64,000 nucleotides of DNA from Sulfobacillus thermotolerans. Its GTDB lineage: Bacteria; Bacillota; Sulfobacillia; Sulfobacillales; Sulfobacillaceae. Below, piece after piece: positions 24,258-32,408 of this stretch (positions are counted from its first letter, which is position 1; each line of letters begins with the position of its first letter). The stretch covers positions 1,736,001 to 1,800,000 of the forward strand of contig CP019454.1 in assembly GCA_002951815.1 (NCBI GenBank). The letters run 5' to 3'. The position numbers were made by a program, and so were the translations under genes. Below the pieces are notes generated by a model. It made no database searches, was not told the origin of the DNA, and saw only the letters and a program-made list of their open reading frames with translations.

Positions 24258-25367
24258 ATGGACGGACTGCGCTTAGAAAATATGTTTGAAGACGTGGAAG
24301 TGGACGGCCAGTTGCGCCGTCTTCGGCAGGGCTTCACTACAGGGACTTGCGCTCAAGCGGCAACAAAGGCCGCGCTTATGGCTTTGATGGGCCATGATCC
24401 TGGAGCGGAAGTGTCAGTGATATTGCCGACAAAACAGCTTGCGTGTCTGACAATCCATGGGGTTCATAAAATGGGCGATGGGGTTGTATGCCGCATTATC
24501 AAAAATGGCGGAGATGATCCCGACGCAACGCACGGGGCAGAAATTTGGGCCCACGTCAGTTGGCGCGATGACCGTGACATTATCGTGGATGGCGGTCATG
24601 GCGTCGGACGTGTGACCAAACCAGGATTGGGATTGCCCCTTGGTGCGGCCGCTATTAACCGGATTCCACGCAAGATGATTTTGCAAGAAGTGCTGGCTGG
24701 GCTAAGTGCCAGACCACGGGGCGTAAATATTGTCATAAGCGTCCCTCAAGGACAAGACATTGCTCTAAGGACATGCAATCCACGGCTAGGCATTGTTGGA
24801 GGCATTTCAATTTTGGGGACGACAGGAATTGTTCGTCCGTATTCTTTGTCATCATGGAAGGCGTCCGTCGTTCTGGCAGTGAAAGTGGCGGCTGAGAGTA
24901 GCGACCATGTCGTGTTGGTCACCGGAAGCCGGAGTCGAGATTTTGCCGAACAACAATTTTCTTATGCGCCGATTGTCGAAATTGGGAGATTCTTAGGACC
25001 GGCTTTGCATGCTGCAGCCATTCGTCCCCAAATTCGGCGTGTTTCGCTGGTGGGCATGATGGGCAAGCTGGCCAAAGTGGCGCAAGGAGCGCTGGATCTT
25101 CACGCCTATGAGTCTCCCCTTATTTTAGAGAGCTTACGGGATATAGCCGCGCGCGCAGGCGCGCGTTTGGATCTGCTCAACGCACTTGGGGACGATGCGA
25201 CAGCTCAACGCGTGGCTGAGGTCGTGGGCACGCGGTATCCAGATTTTTATCGTTTGGTTGCGCAGCGTGTTAAAGCCACTGTGCAGGCAAAATTGCCTTC
25301 AACGGTGGCCGTGGATGTGTGGCTTGTCAGTGCAACCGGCCAAGTGTTGGCAATGGTTCGCCAATAA
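24258..25367 (+). CDS. cbiD: cobalt-precorrin-5B C1-methyltransferase CbiD
   Basis: 369 residues with the family opening LRQGFTTGTCAQAATKAA, then IIKNGGDDPDATHGAEI, GGHGVGRVTKPGL, INRIPRKMI and GKLAKVAQGALDLHA. CbiD is the non-canonical methylase of the anaerobic route and, with CbiG, marks that pathway. It is the last gene of the operon; no terminator is obvious after it. ATG 24258 has only a weak GAGG before it; ATG 24282 is possible. Confidence 0.95.
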   Translation: MDGLRLENMFEDVEVDGQLRRLRQGFTTGTCAQAATKAALMALMGHDPGAEVSVILPTKQLACLTIHGVHKMGDGVVCRIIKNGGDDPDATHGAEIWAHVSWRDDRDIIVDGGHGVGRVTKPGLGLPLGAAAINRIPRKMILQEVLAGLSARPRGVNIVISVPQGQDIALRTCNPRLGIVGGISILGTTGIVRPYSLSSWKASVVLAVKVAAESSDHVVLVTGSRSRDFAEQQFSYAPIVEIGRFLGPALHAAAIRPQIRRVSLVGMMGKLAKVAQGALDLHAYESPLILESLRDIAARAGARLDLLNALGDDATAQRVAEVVGTRYPDFYRLVAQRVKATVQAKLPSTVAVDVWLVSATGQVLAMVRQ

Positions 25368-25396
25368 ATCTCAAGATCGTGACCGCAAAACATTTG

Positions 25397-25415
25397 CTTC
25401 CTTCCTTCCTTCCTT
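25397..25415. repeat. tetranucleotide tract (CTTC)n
   Basis: Four CTTC units and a partial fifth lie in the short gap between cbiD and the IS607-type element, outside any gene. Such tracts change length by slippage; no effect on a neighbour is evident. Confidence 0.7.
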
Positions 25416-25439
25416 TAACCGTTCTGATGGACTTATCCA

Positions 25440-25580
25440 AGTCTGATCATCGTTAATCAATTGATCAAACGGAGCCACCTTCCTGTGTCATCATGCCACC
25501 GCTTCTTAGGGCCATTGGCCGGTCGTCCACGGGCGGGCACTCCACAGGCTGTCACCGAGCAGGTCTGCCGTCAGGCAGAC
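25440..25580 (-). ncRNA. putative omega RNA / right end of IS607-type element 1
   Basis: Downstream of tnpB on the minus strand the DNA is GC-rich and structured. One perfect hairpin (GTCTGCC 25563-25569 with GGCAGAC 25574-25580) overlaps the tnpB stop. In IS605/IS607 elements the tnpB 3' end and the flank to the element end encode the guide (omega/reRNA). Boundaries are not visible because IS607 elements lack terminal inverted repeats. Confidence 0.4.
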
Positions 25581-26758
25581 ACGGGTGAGGAGCTCCTCAC
25601 CGAACTCTCGGCCACGTTTCGCAAATTGATCGCCGCATTGATGTCGCGGTCGTGGTGTGTGTGACATTCTGGGCACGTCCACTCCCGCATAGCGAGCGGC
25701 ATTTTCGGCATTTTGTATCCACACGCGGAACACGTTTTGCTGCTCGGATACCAACGGCTCACGATGACCACCGTTTTCCCGCATTGGGCCGCTTTGTATG
25801 CGAGTTGCCGACGGAATTCCCCAAAGCTCATATCAGCAATCGCCCGGGCGAGAGGATGATTTTTGAGCATCCCGGCGACGTTCAGGTCCTCGATGGCAAT
25901 GACATCGAAGCGCTGCACGAGATCGGTGGTCAGTTGGTGTAACGCATCCGCCCGGATATTCGCAATCCGCGCATGGCGTCGGGCCATGCGCCGCTGCGTC
26001 TTTCGCATATTCTGGGACAAGGGCATGGGCATCCCTTTCGGGGTGGGCTGGCCGGGCTGAAGCCCGGCGCGGACTTTGGCGACTTCCATCTGGCGACTGA
26101 ATTGTTTCGATAACCGCCGAAGCTGTGCCAAGGCGTCCGCATAGGCTTTCGGTCCCACGATCTTCTCTCCGGTCGAGAGCGTCGCCAACGCCGACACGCC
26201 CAAATCCACGCCGACTACCGCTTGGCTTTCGCGGCGGACACTGGGGGGATCGGGAAGTTCGACGGTGACGCTCAAAAACCAGCGATCAGCGGTCCGCGAC
26301 ACGGTGCCTGCTACCACTGTGCCGATAAATCGCAACGGTTCGTGCATGCGCACCCAGCCTAATTTGGGCATATGCACTTTTTGCCCTTTGACCGTGAATG
26401 GGTCGTTGGTGAGCGTAAAGCTGTCGTGTCGGCCCTTTTTCTTAAACGTGGGATACTCGGCGATCCCCGCAAAGAAATTCTTGAACGCTTGACCCAAGTG
26501 CATAATCGCCATCTGGGGGGCGTTCTTGGTAACCTCCAGCATCCAGGGGAAGGCGTCGCGCTTGAGTGCATTGAGTTGACGCCGCAGAGCTGCTTCGGTC
26601 GGCTTGGGCAACGTAGGATCGGCTTTCCATGCGTCGAACTGTTGTTGCCACTGATCCAAGGCCCCATTGTACGCGAAACGGGCCGTCCCGGCGGCCTTGC
26701 GGAAATACGTCTCTTGAACGTTATTCGGGTCGAGCGCAATCTTATGGGCCAGAATCAT
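25571..26758 (-). CDS. tnpB: TnpB RNA-guided nuclease of IS607-type element
   Basis: 395 residues with all RuvC catalytic residues in place: Asp185 (GVDLGV), Glu290 (IAIEDLNV) and Asp372 (HDRDINAA). The zinc finger has Cys343, Cys346, Cys362 and Cys365. TnpB is an omega-RNA-guided DNA endonuclease that keeps the transposon at its donor site. ATG 26758 has GAGGAGG 7 bases upstream and overlaps the tnpA stop by ATGA. The gene looks intact. Confidence 0.95.
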   Translation of the reverse strand: MILAHKIALDPNNVQETYFRKAAGTARFAYNGALDQWQQQFDAWKADPTLPKPTEAALRRQLNALKRDAFPWMLEVTKNAPQMAIMHLGQAFKNFFAGIAEYPTFKKKGRHDSFTLTNDPFTVKGQKVHMPKLGWVRMHEPLRFIGTVVAGTVSRTADRWFLSVTVELPDPPSVRRESQAVVGVDLGVSALATLSTGEKIVGPKAYADALAQLRRLSKQFSRQMEVAKVRAGLQPGQPTPKGMPMPLSQNMRKTQRRMARRHARIANIRADALHQLTTDLVQRFDVIAIEDLNVAGMLKNHPLARAIADMSFGEFRRQLAYKAAQCGKTVVIVSRWYPSSKTCSACGYKMPKMPLAMREWTCPECHTHHDRDINAAINLRNVAESSVRSSSPVSA

Positions 26759-27384
26759 GATGACGCCTCCTCCACGGCGTGTCTCACGCCGTCGAGCAAT
26801 TTTTGGTTCTTGCGGGAGCGGCTGCCGTAGAGCCGAGCCGAAAACACGGTGATTATTTCGAGGACGTCTTGAGCCAGCTCTTCCTCAAAGGTCGTGTCCT
26901 CGCCTTGATTGAGAATCACCACCTCCACCTGCTTGGCTTCGCAGATCGCAAAGACGAGCTCCGCCCCAAAGCGCAAGAGACGGTCCTTATGGGTCACAAC
27001 CAGCCGACCGACCCGGTTGGCGAGGATGTCATTTAAGAGGCGCTTGAGACCCTTTTTGTGATAATTCATCCCGGATCCGAGATCCGCCACGACCTCAAAG
27101 GTCCACCCTTGACGGGCACAATAGATCTCCAGCACGTGCTTTTGCCGCTCCAGATCGTCTTTCTGGTCGTGGCTCGATACGCGGGCATAGGCGACGGTTT
27201 TGCGGCGCGGGCTGCGTCGGTGAAACTGGTCAGGTCGCAACCGGGCCAAGTCGTAACGCCGATACCCACCCGCTGTGCGTTCATCGGGCAACAACGTTCC
27301 TTCGTGTTCCCATCGACGTAACGTCGATGGGGTCACACCTAAAAATTCCGCCGCTTCACGAATGCCGACAAGTTTTCTATGCAT
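26755..27384 (-). CDS. tnpA: IS607-family serine transposase TnpA
   Basis: 209 residues. The N-terminal MerR-like helix-turn-helix (GIREAAEFLGVTPSTLRRWEHEG) is followed by a serine recombinase domain with catalytic Ser70 in AYARVSSHDQKDDL and the segments SGMNYHKKGLKRLL and VVTHKDRLLRFG. IS607 TnpA excises and inserts the element with little target specificity. ATG 27384 is used; the frame is open to 27399. A minus-strand TATAAT at 27392-27397 is so close that the mRNA may have almost no leader. Confidence 0.93.
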   Translation of the reverse strand: MHRKLVGIREAAEFLGVTPSTLRRWEHEGTLLPDERTAGGYRRYDLARLRPDQFHRRSPRRKTVAYARVSSHDQKDDLERQKHVLEIYCARQGWTFEVVADLGSGMNYHKKGLKRLLNDILANRVGRLVVTHKDRLLRFGAELVFAICEAKQVEVVILNQGEDTTFEEELAQDVLEIITVFSARLYGSRSRKNQKLLDGVRHAVEEASS

Positions 27385-27664
27385 ACCTAAATTATACAAT
27401 AATGGGTAACCATAGGTAAAATTTTAGCAAACTGTTAAAACCCTTTAGTTTGGTTACTCTCTTCGTTGGAATGACTCCATGGCGCTCTCGAGTATCCTTT
27501 TTTATCCAATCCCATAAAATGGTTTTAACATGAGATCTTCATCATGGGCTTCTTGACCTGTGAAATTACGACATAATTTGTCGAATCATAAAAGAGGACT
27601 CTTGTGATATGCGGCGAAGATTGTAGTAATGGATTGGGTTGCGGTTCCAAGGAGGGGACACGTC

Positions 27665-28390
27665 ATGATCTCAAAAGATGCTGCCCAGCAGGCGCTGGTC
27701 GCGGCTCTTCGGCGTGGTGATATTCGCGCCGTCTTTCAACCCATATGGACAATACAAGGGCAGTGTGTGGGTTTTGAGGCGTTATCGCGCTTCGCTAATG
27801 GTTGTCCTCCGGACAGAGTGTGGGATTATGCTGAACGTGTTCATCAGGTGATGCGTCTTGATCGGATAGCGATTCAACAAGCCGTACGTTCTGCATACGG
27901 ATTGATGGGGAAATTGTTTCTGAACATTCGCGCAGTCCATCTGACAGCCGCTTCAACCCTTCCTTTTTTAGGCTCCTCCAATCGCATTATCTGGGAAATC
28001 ACGGAAAGCCAAGTCGCAGATCAAGATGGAGCATCAGGCAGCCTCTGGCTCCGGCAACAGGGTTATGCTTTGGCCTTGGATGATGCGGGCTCTGGGTGTT
28101 CAACGCCTCATCGCTTAGACTGGTTGCGGCCCCAAATCGTAAAAATTGATTCGAACGTGGTGCAAGAATGGGCTCAAGGATCGCCCGAAGGGCTGCGTCG
28201 CTGGATTGCAGCTGCGCGGGCTATTCACGCGGTGGTTGTGGCTGAAGGTGTGGAAGAACGCGCGTGGCTTGAAGGCTTGGCGCGTGAAGGAATTCAGGCC
28301 GTGCAAGGATATGCTTTGGGTCGCCCTGCATCGGCCCCTTATTGGCGTGCGCATACGTCGTACGACCAGGGCCAGGTGGGCCTTTCATGA
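27665..28390 (+). CDS. EAL-domain protein (c-di-GMP phosphodiesterase type)
   Basis: 241 residues, a stand-alone EAL domain: [20 protein letters not shown] with Glu38-Ala-Leu, [36 protein letters not shown] and QGYALGRP. Most metal- and substrate-binding residues appear present, with DDAGSG in place of the usual DDFGTG, so activity against c-di-GMP is likely but unproven. ATG 27665 follows AAGGAGGGG by 7 bases. It overlaps the chemoreceptor gene (ATGA), linking c-di-GMP turnover to the chemosensory genes that follow. Confidence 0.9.
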   Translation: MISKDAAQQALVAALRRGDIRAVFQPIWTIQGQCVGFEALSRFANGCPPDRVWDYAERVHQVMRLDRIAIQQAVRSAYGLMGKLFLNIRAVHLTAASTLPFLGSSNRIIWEITESQVADQDGASGSLWLRQQGYALALDDAGSGCSTPHRLDWLRPQIVKIDSNVVQEWAQGSPEGLRRWIAAARAIHAVVVAEGVEERAWLEGLAREGIQAVQGYALGRPASAPYWRAHTSYDQGQVGLS

Positions 28391-30702
28391 TGAATCACAA
28401 GAAGCGAGATTCCCCAATCACTGTGGGGACCGGCCGACACGATGGAGGTTCTCAAACGAAGCCGACCGGCGTTTTAGAGATTTCATCTCATATTGACAAA
28501 GGCGGTGGAGCGAAGATGCCCAGGGAGGGTCGAGATACAACGTCACAGGATAACGCCGTACGAACGGATCGCAACAGCTGGTGGGGTTGGCTATGGGAGC
28601 GCTACTTACAATGGCCATTATCCAAAAAATTTGCGTGGCAACTTGGCGGAGCTATGGTCATGATTGCCATCATTGAGGTAACCAGCGTCACGCTTTTGCT
28701 GCTTGCCCACGTAAGAACACTCAATGGGATCGTCGGGCTGATTTTGGCTTTAGGTTTGATAGCGGAACTCAGCGGCATCGTAGCGTTATGGGCTAATGCG
28801 CGTTATGTCAGCGCATCGATTGCGATACAAATTGCCAGTATTCAGCGGGTCGTGTCTGGCGATTTGGAAACGACTCGGGAGGCGCCTTTGGGATATGATG
28901 AAGTGCGTAGTCTCTATGAAGCCGGTGAGACATTGGTTGAACGGCTGCGCGCGGTATTATATCGGGTCCTATATACGGGTGCTGCTTTGATGAGGCAAAC
29001 CGCTGCATCATCGGAGAGTGTTCGGCGCGTCAAAACGACCACGGGGCGCATTAGGCAACTCGTGACTGAGATGCGCCAAACGTCGTTAGACGACGGAGAA
29101 TCCTTGCGGATGGTCTCGAGCTCATTAGAAGAGTTAACGGTGGTCGCGGATCAGGTGGCGCAGGCGGCTGAGAGTCAGGCGCGCGAAGCCCATACAGCGA
29201 ATTTGGAGATGGCGGAATTGGCTTTGGCCGTGCAAGGTGCGGCACAAGCCCAAGTTAAAGGACAAGCTTTGGTAGCCGAATCGCAAGCGCGAATTGAGGG
29301 TGCGGTGCACTCTGTCAACCAAGCGTTAGATCAAATCGAGGCATTGCCGGATGCGATTGCGCGCAGCAATAAGGAAAACCAGGCGCTGGCGCAGCGTGTG
29401 CGGGAACTATCGCCGGTCGTGACGACAATTCAAGAAATCGCGCAACAGACGCAGATGTTGGCATTAAATGCGGCGATTGAGGCAGCGCGGGCAGGGGAAG
29501 CCGGCCGAGGATTTGCGGTCGTAGCAGAGTCGGTGAGGTCTTTGGCTGAGCAAAGTCTAGAGGCTGCTCATCAGACATCACACACCTTGACCGCCGTGAG
29601 TGAGGCGATTGAACAAGGGGCTCGACAAAGTGCAGGAATCGCTGATCGGGCTCTACAAGGGCAAAAAGTCCTTACAAGTGTGCGCCAAGAAATCATGGCT
29701 ATCCCCGAAGCTCTACACGACTTAACGGCGGCGTTGGCTGCGGTGGGTCAAGAAGTCCAGCAAGCCACATCGCTCGCGGACCGTGTGGCTCAAAAAGTGA
29801 CAAGTGAGGCAGCCGCTGCAGAACAATATGCCGCCGCTGTTGAAGAAATGACCGCGACGATTCAAGGTTTGCGAGGGACAGCACAAGACTTAACCAAGAC
29901 AGCACAAAGTAATTTGCAACGCACGGAATCTGTTCCCCATGAATTGGCCACGATTGCGCAAGAAATGGATATCAGTGTGGGGACTGTCGTGGCAATGAAT
30001 GATACTGTGCAGGATCTGCAAAATGTTCTGTCCGAGTGGCGTCTGGTCGGCACGCGAAAGCCTGTCAAATCCTACGTGTCAGCAATGCGCGCATGGCTTG
30101 GGGACGAGGCGGGGCGTATGTGCGACTCGTTGCAAAAGCAGGTGAATCTGGAGGATTTGACGTTTGATTATCGGCCGGTTTCACCAGGCGAGTTGCGCCA
30201 TTTATTTGATCCAGGGCCGGTGACGCAGTTTTCACCACCTAAATATAGCTGTGGATGGGACCATGCGGTGGATGTCATGTTGGCGCAATGGATGGAAACC
30301 CTGACACAACGGGTGCAGCAGCAATATCCTGGGGTCTTGCGTGTCACGTTTGTAGATGTAAACGGGTTTGTCATCGCAGAGCCCCGTGCGTTTGCCGCAG
30401 CGTTGACGGGCGATCCTCAAAAGGATCAGAAAAACTTAGTCAAACAGTGGTTGTATGATTCACCAGGATTAATGAGTTTAGTCCGTCATGCGGGCTTAAT
30501 CGATGACCTGTTGGATCAACGCCGACTAACGGCTCAAGACATTCGGTCTCACATGTTGCCGCCCGATTCGCATCCGTTTGATGTGTTGACGTATCGCCGC
30601 GTTACGGGCGATTTAATGTTAGACATTGCTGTACCTGTTTACCTTCATAACCTGTATGTGGGTGCGCTTGTTGGAGGAGGACCCACCGCGTCATTGTTTT
30701 AA
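28387..30702 (+). CDS. methyl-accepting chemotaxis protein with C-terminal sensor-like domain
   Basis: 771 residues. There are two adjacent membrane helices (about residues 75-135) without a large extracellular loop, then a long coiled-coil signalling domain with the hairpin tip [20 protein letters not shown] and [16 protein letters not shown]. About 190 extra residues follow. That tail (from about 580) has [15 protein letters not shown] and [22 protein letters not shown], resembling Cache/PAS ligand domains, but cytoplasmic. ATG 28387 overlaps the EAL stop; ATG 28516 with GGTGGAG upstream is a serious alternative, giving 728 residues. Confidence 0.9.
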   Translation: MMNHKKRDSPITVGTGRHDGGSQTKPTGVLEISSHIDKGGGAKMPREGRDTTSQDNAVRTDRNSWWGWLWERYLQWPLSKKFAWQLGGAMVMIAIIEVTSVTLLLLAHVRTLNGIVGLILALGLIAELSGIVALWANARYVSASIAIQIASIQRVVSGDLETTREAPLGYDEVRSLYEAGETLVERLRAVLYRVLYTGAALMRQTAASSESVRRVKTTTGRIRQLVTEMRQTSLDDGESLRMVSSSLEELTVVADQVAQAAESQAREAHTANLEMAELALAVQGAAQAQVKGQALVAESQARIEGAVHSVNQALDQIEALPDAIARSNKENQALAQRVRELSPVVTTIQEIAQQTQMLALNAAIEAARAGEAGRGFAVVAESVRSLAEQSLEAAHQTSHTLTAVSEAIEQGARQSAGIADRALQGQKVLTSVRQEIMAIPEALHDLTAALAAVGQEVQQATSLADRVAQKVTSEAAAAEQYAAAVEEMTATIQGLRGTAQDLTKTAQSNLQRTESVPHELATIAQEMDISVGTVVAMNDTVQDLQNVLSEWRLVGTRKPVKSYVSAMRAWLGDEAGRMCDSLQKQVNLEDLTFDYRPVSPGELRHLFDPGPVTQFSPPKYSCGWDHAVDVMLAQWMETLTQRVQQQYPGVLRVTFVDVNGFVIAEPRAFAAALTGDPQKDQKNLVKQWLYDSPGLMSLVRHAGLIDDLLDQRRLTAQDIRSHMLPPDSHPFDVLTYRRVTGDLMLDIAVPVYLHNLYVGALVGGGPTASLF

Positions 30703-30772
30703 GCGGGCACATAGGGTCGACAGCTAATCGCCGTCAATGAGAATGAGAAGAGATAGAGGAGGTTATTTGAAG

Positions 30773-31873
30773 ATGGAATCACCTATAAATTCCGAACGTC
30801 TGATGTCATTAAATGCACCGCTTGAGGTCATTTGCCAACTTCTTCCGGGTTTGCACATGTCGTATATGGATGACACGCAGTTAATCGTGGTTGATCATGC
30901 GATGCGCATCTTAGCGGTTGTTCCCGGCAAGCAAATCGATTTGGGTTTAAAAATTGGGGAGATAGCGCCTAGCGGAACGGTGAGTGAACGAGCCTTAAAG
31001 GCGGGACGGGTTCTCAAAGACGAGCGTGATGCGAGCGCGTTTGGGGTGCCCTATCAGTCGGTGGCGATCCCCATTATGCAAGACAATGAGGCGGTTGGGG
31101 TCCTGGCGGTCGTCACCTCCACGCAAGCGCGCCAAGCTATGCAATCCGCTGAACAAGATTTATGGCAGCACGCCGAACATTTAGCTGCGACGGCGGAAGA
31201 AACGCATGCGGCGGTTACACATTTAAAGGAAACATTTGACATGTTGGCGCGCCAAGCCTCTGTGATCCAAGACGGGATGGCCTCTACGGAACAATTTACG
31301 GATGCGGGAAGGCAAACCATTCAGTCGTTAACCGTCCACACGGAAACCTTGGGGAGCACGATGAAGGGGGTGGGCAGTGCGCGCGAAGCTTTGGAAGGAC
31401 AAGTGACGACAATTTCGCAATCGACCTCTTTGATTCAGGATATTGCGCGTCAAACCAATTTATTGGCGTTGAACGCAGCCATTGAAGCGGCTAGGGCGGG
31501 CGATGCGGGCCGAGGATTTGCGGTTGTGGCCGAGGAAGTGAAAAAGTTGTCAGAAGGGTCGCGTGATGCCACGCGTCACATTGAAGAGACGATTGCAGGC
31601 ATTGGATCCCGCCTTGTTGAACTAAGCCAAGCTGTCGCTGCGGCGCAGACGGCCCAAGCCGCCGAACACGAGATGAGCCAAAAGGTTTCCGCAAATTTCT
31701 TAGATATTGGTGCGGCAGTACGTGAGACAGCGCAGGCATTGCATGCGATCCATGACCAGATTCAGGCCGCAACGAGTGCCATTGAACAACTCACGGCGGC
31801 TGCGGCATTGACAGCTGAGCAAGCAACGCAAGTATCAGGATTGGCCACGCGACTTCGTACGCAAGGGCAATAA
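30773..31873 (+). CDS. soluble methyl-accepting chemotaxis protein
   Basis: 366 residues with no membrane helix. The N-terminal 125 residues form a PAS-like sensor ([32 protein letters not shown]), followed by a signalling domain with [20 protein letters not shown] and [16 protein letters not shown]. It would detect a cytoplasmic cue. ATG 30773 is 10 bases after AGAGGAGG; TTG 30767 is an in-frame alternative. It shares the signalling hairpin with the preceding receptor, so both could join one array. Confidence 0.92.
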   Translation: MESPINSERLMSLNAPLEVICQLLPGLHMSYMDDTQLIVVDHAMRILAVVPGKQIDLGLKIGEIAPSGTVSERALKAGRVLKDERDASAFGVPYQSVAIPIMQDNEAVGVLAVVTSTQARQAMQSAEQDLWQHAEHLAATAEETHAAVTHLKETFDMLARQASVIQDGMASTEQFTDAGRQTIQSLTVHTETLGSTMKGVGSAREALEGQVTTISQSTSLIQDIARQTNLLALNAAIEAARAGDAGRGFAVVAEEVKKLSEGSRDATRHIEETIAGIGSRLVELSQAVAAAQTAQAAEHEMSQKVSANFLDIGAAVRETAQALHAIHDQIQAATSAIEQLTAAAALTAEQATQVSGLATRLRTQGQ

Positions 31874-31909
31874 ATTTATGACGAAAAATTCCAGAGGAGG
31901 CGTTAGAGA

Positions 31910-32362
31910 GTGGAGGAGCAATTGTTGACCGTACGGGTGGGATCGTATTTGTTTGGGGCACCCGTCACAGCTGTGACAGAAATTCTTTCGAACCTTTCTG
32001 TAACCCACATCCCCCAGACTCCGGAGCTTATTGCAGGAGTCGCGGTGGTCAGAGGACAACCCTTAGAGGTGTGGACCTTAGGAGCGCCTTTGGGCTTGCC
32101 GCCAAAAGACGTGGGTTTGGCTTTACGTTGGGAATCCTCTCGGGGGGTATCGTTGGTAGCGGTTGATATGGTCGAGAGTTTATGGACCCCTGGGCCCCCT
32201 TTGTCCCGCGATTTGTGGGAAAACTTGATTCCTCAAGCAGCCGCTCCGTGGGTGGTTGGGGCATACCGGATGGAGTCGGAGTGGCTCTGGGCGTTTGCTC
32301 CGGATTTGCCTGATCGCTTGCAAGCATCGGTTTTGGGGTCGGGCCGAGTCGCCACGGGCTAA
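31910..32362 (+). CDS. cheW: CheW-like coupling protein
   Basis: 150 residues matching CheW: LLTVRVGSYLFGAPVTAVTEIL, HIPQTPELIAGVAVVRGQPL, VDMVESLW. It links chemoreceptors to CheA. GTG 31910 has AGGAGG 10 bases upstream. The C-terminus is somewhat divergent, and the usual Arg/Glu receptor-contact residues cannot be judged by eye. It lies between the soluble receptor and CheA. Confidence 0.87.
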   Translation: MEEQLLTVRVGSYLFGAPVTAVTEILSNLSVTHIPQTPELIAGVAVVRGQPLEVWTLGAPLGLPPKDVGLALRWESSRGVSLVAVDMVESLWTPGPPLSRDLWENLIPQAAAPWVVGAYRMESEWLWAFAPDLPDRLQASVLGSGRVATG

Positions 32363-32408
32363 GGGATTGACCAAAGAGGGAACTATTTGAAAGAGGAGGC
32401 GGGCAATC

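Larger units (their letters stand above)
25440..27480 (-). mobile_element. IS607-type insertion sequence, apparently intact (tnpA-tnpB)
   Basis: tnpA and tnpB overlap by ATGA on the minus strand, with a structured 3' flank. The ends are approximate: the family has no terminal repeats and makes no target duplication, so they cannot be read here. It sits between the cobalamin operon and the EAL gene, and disrupts no recognisable gene. Confidence 0.8.
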
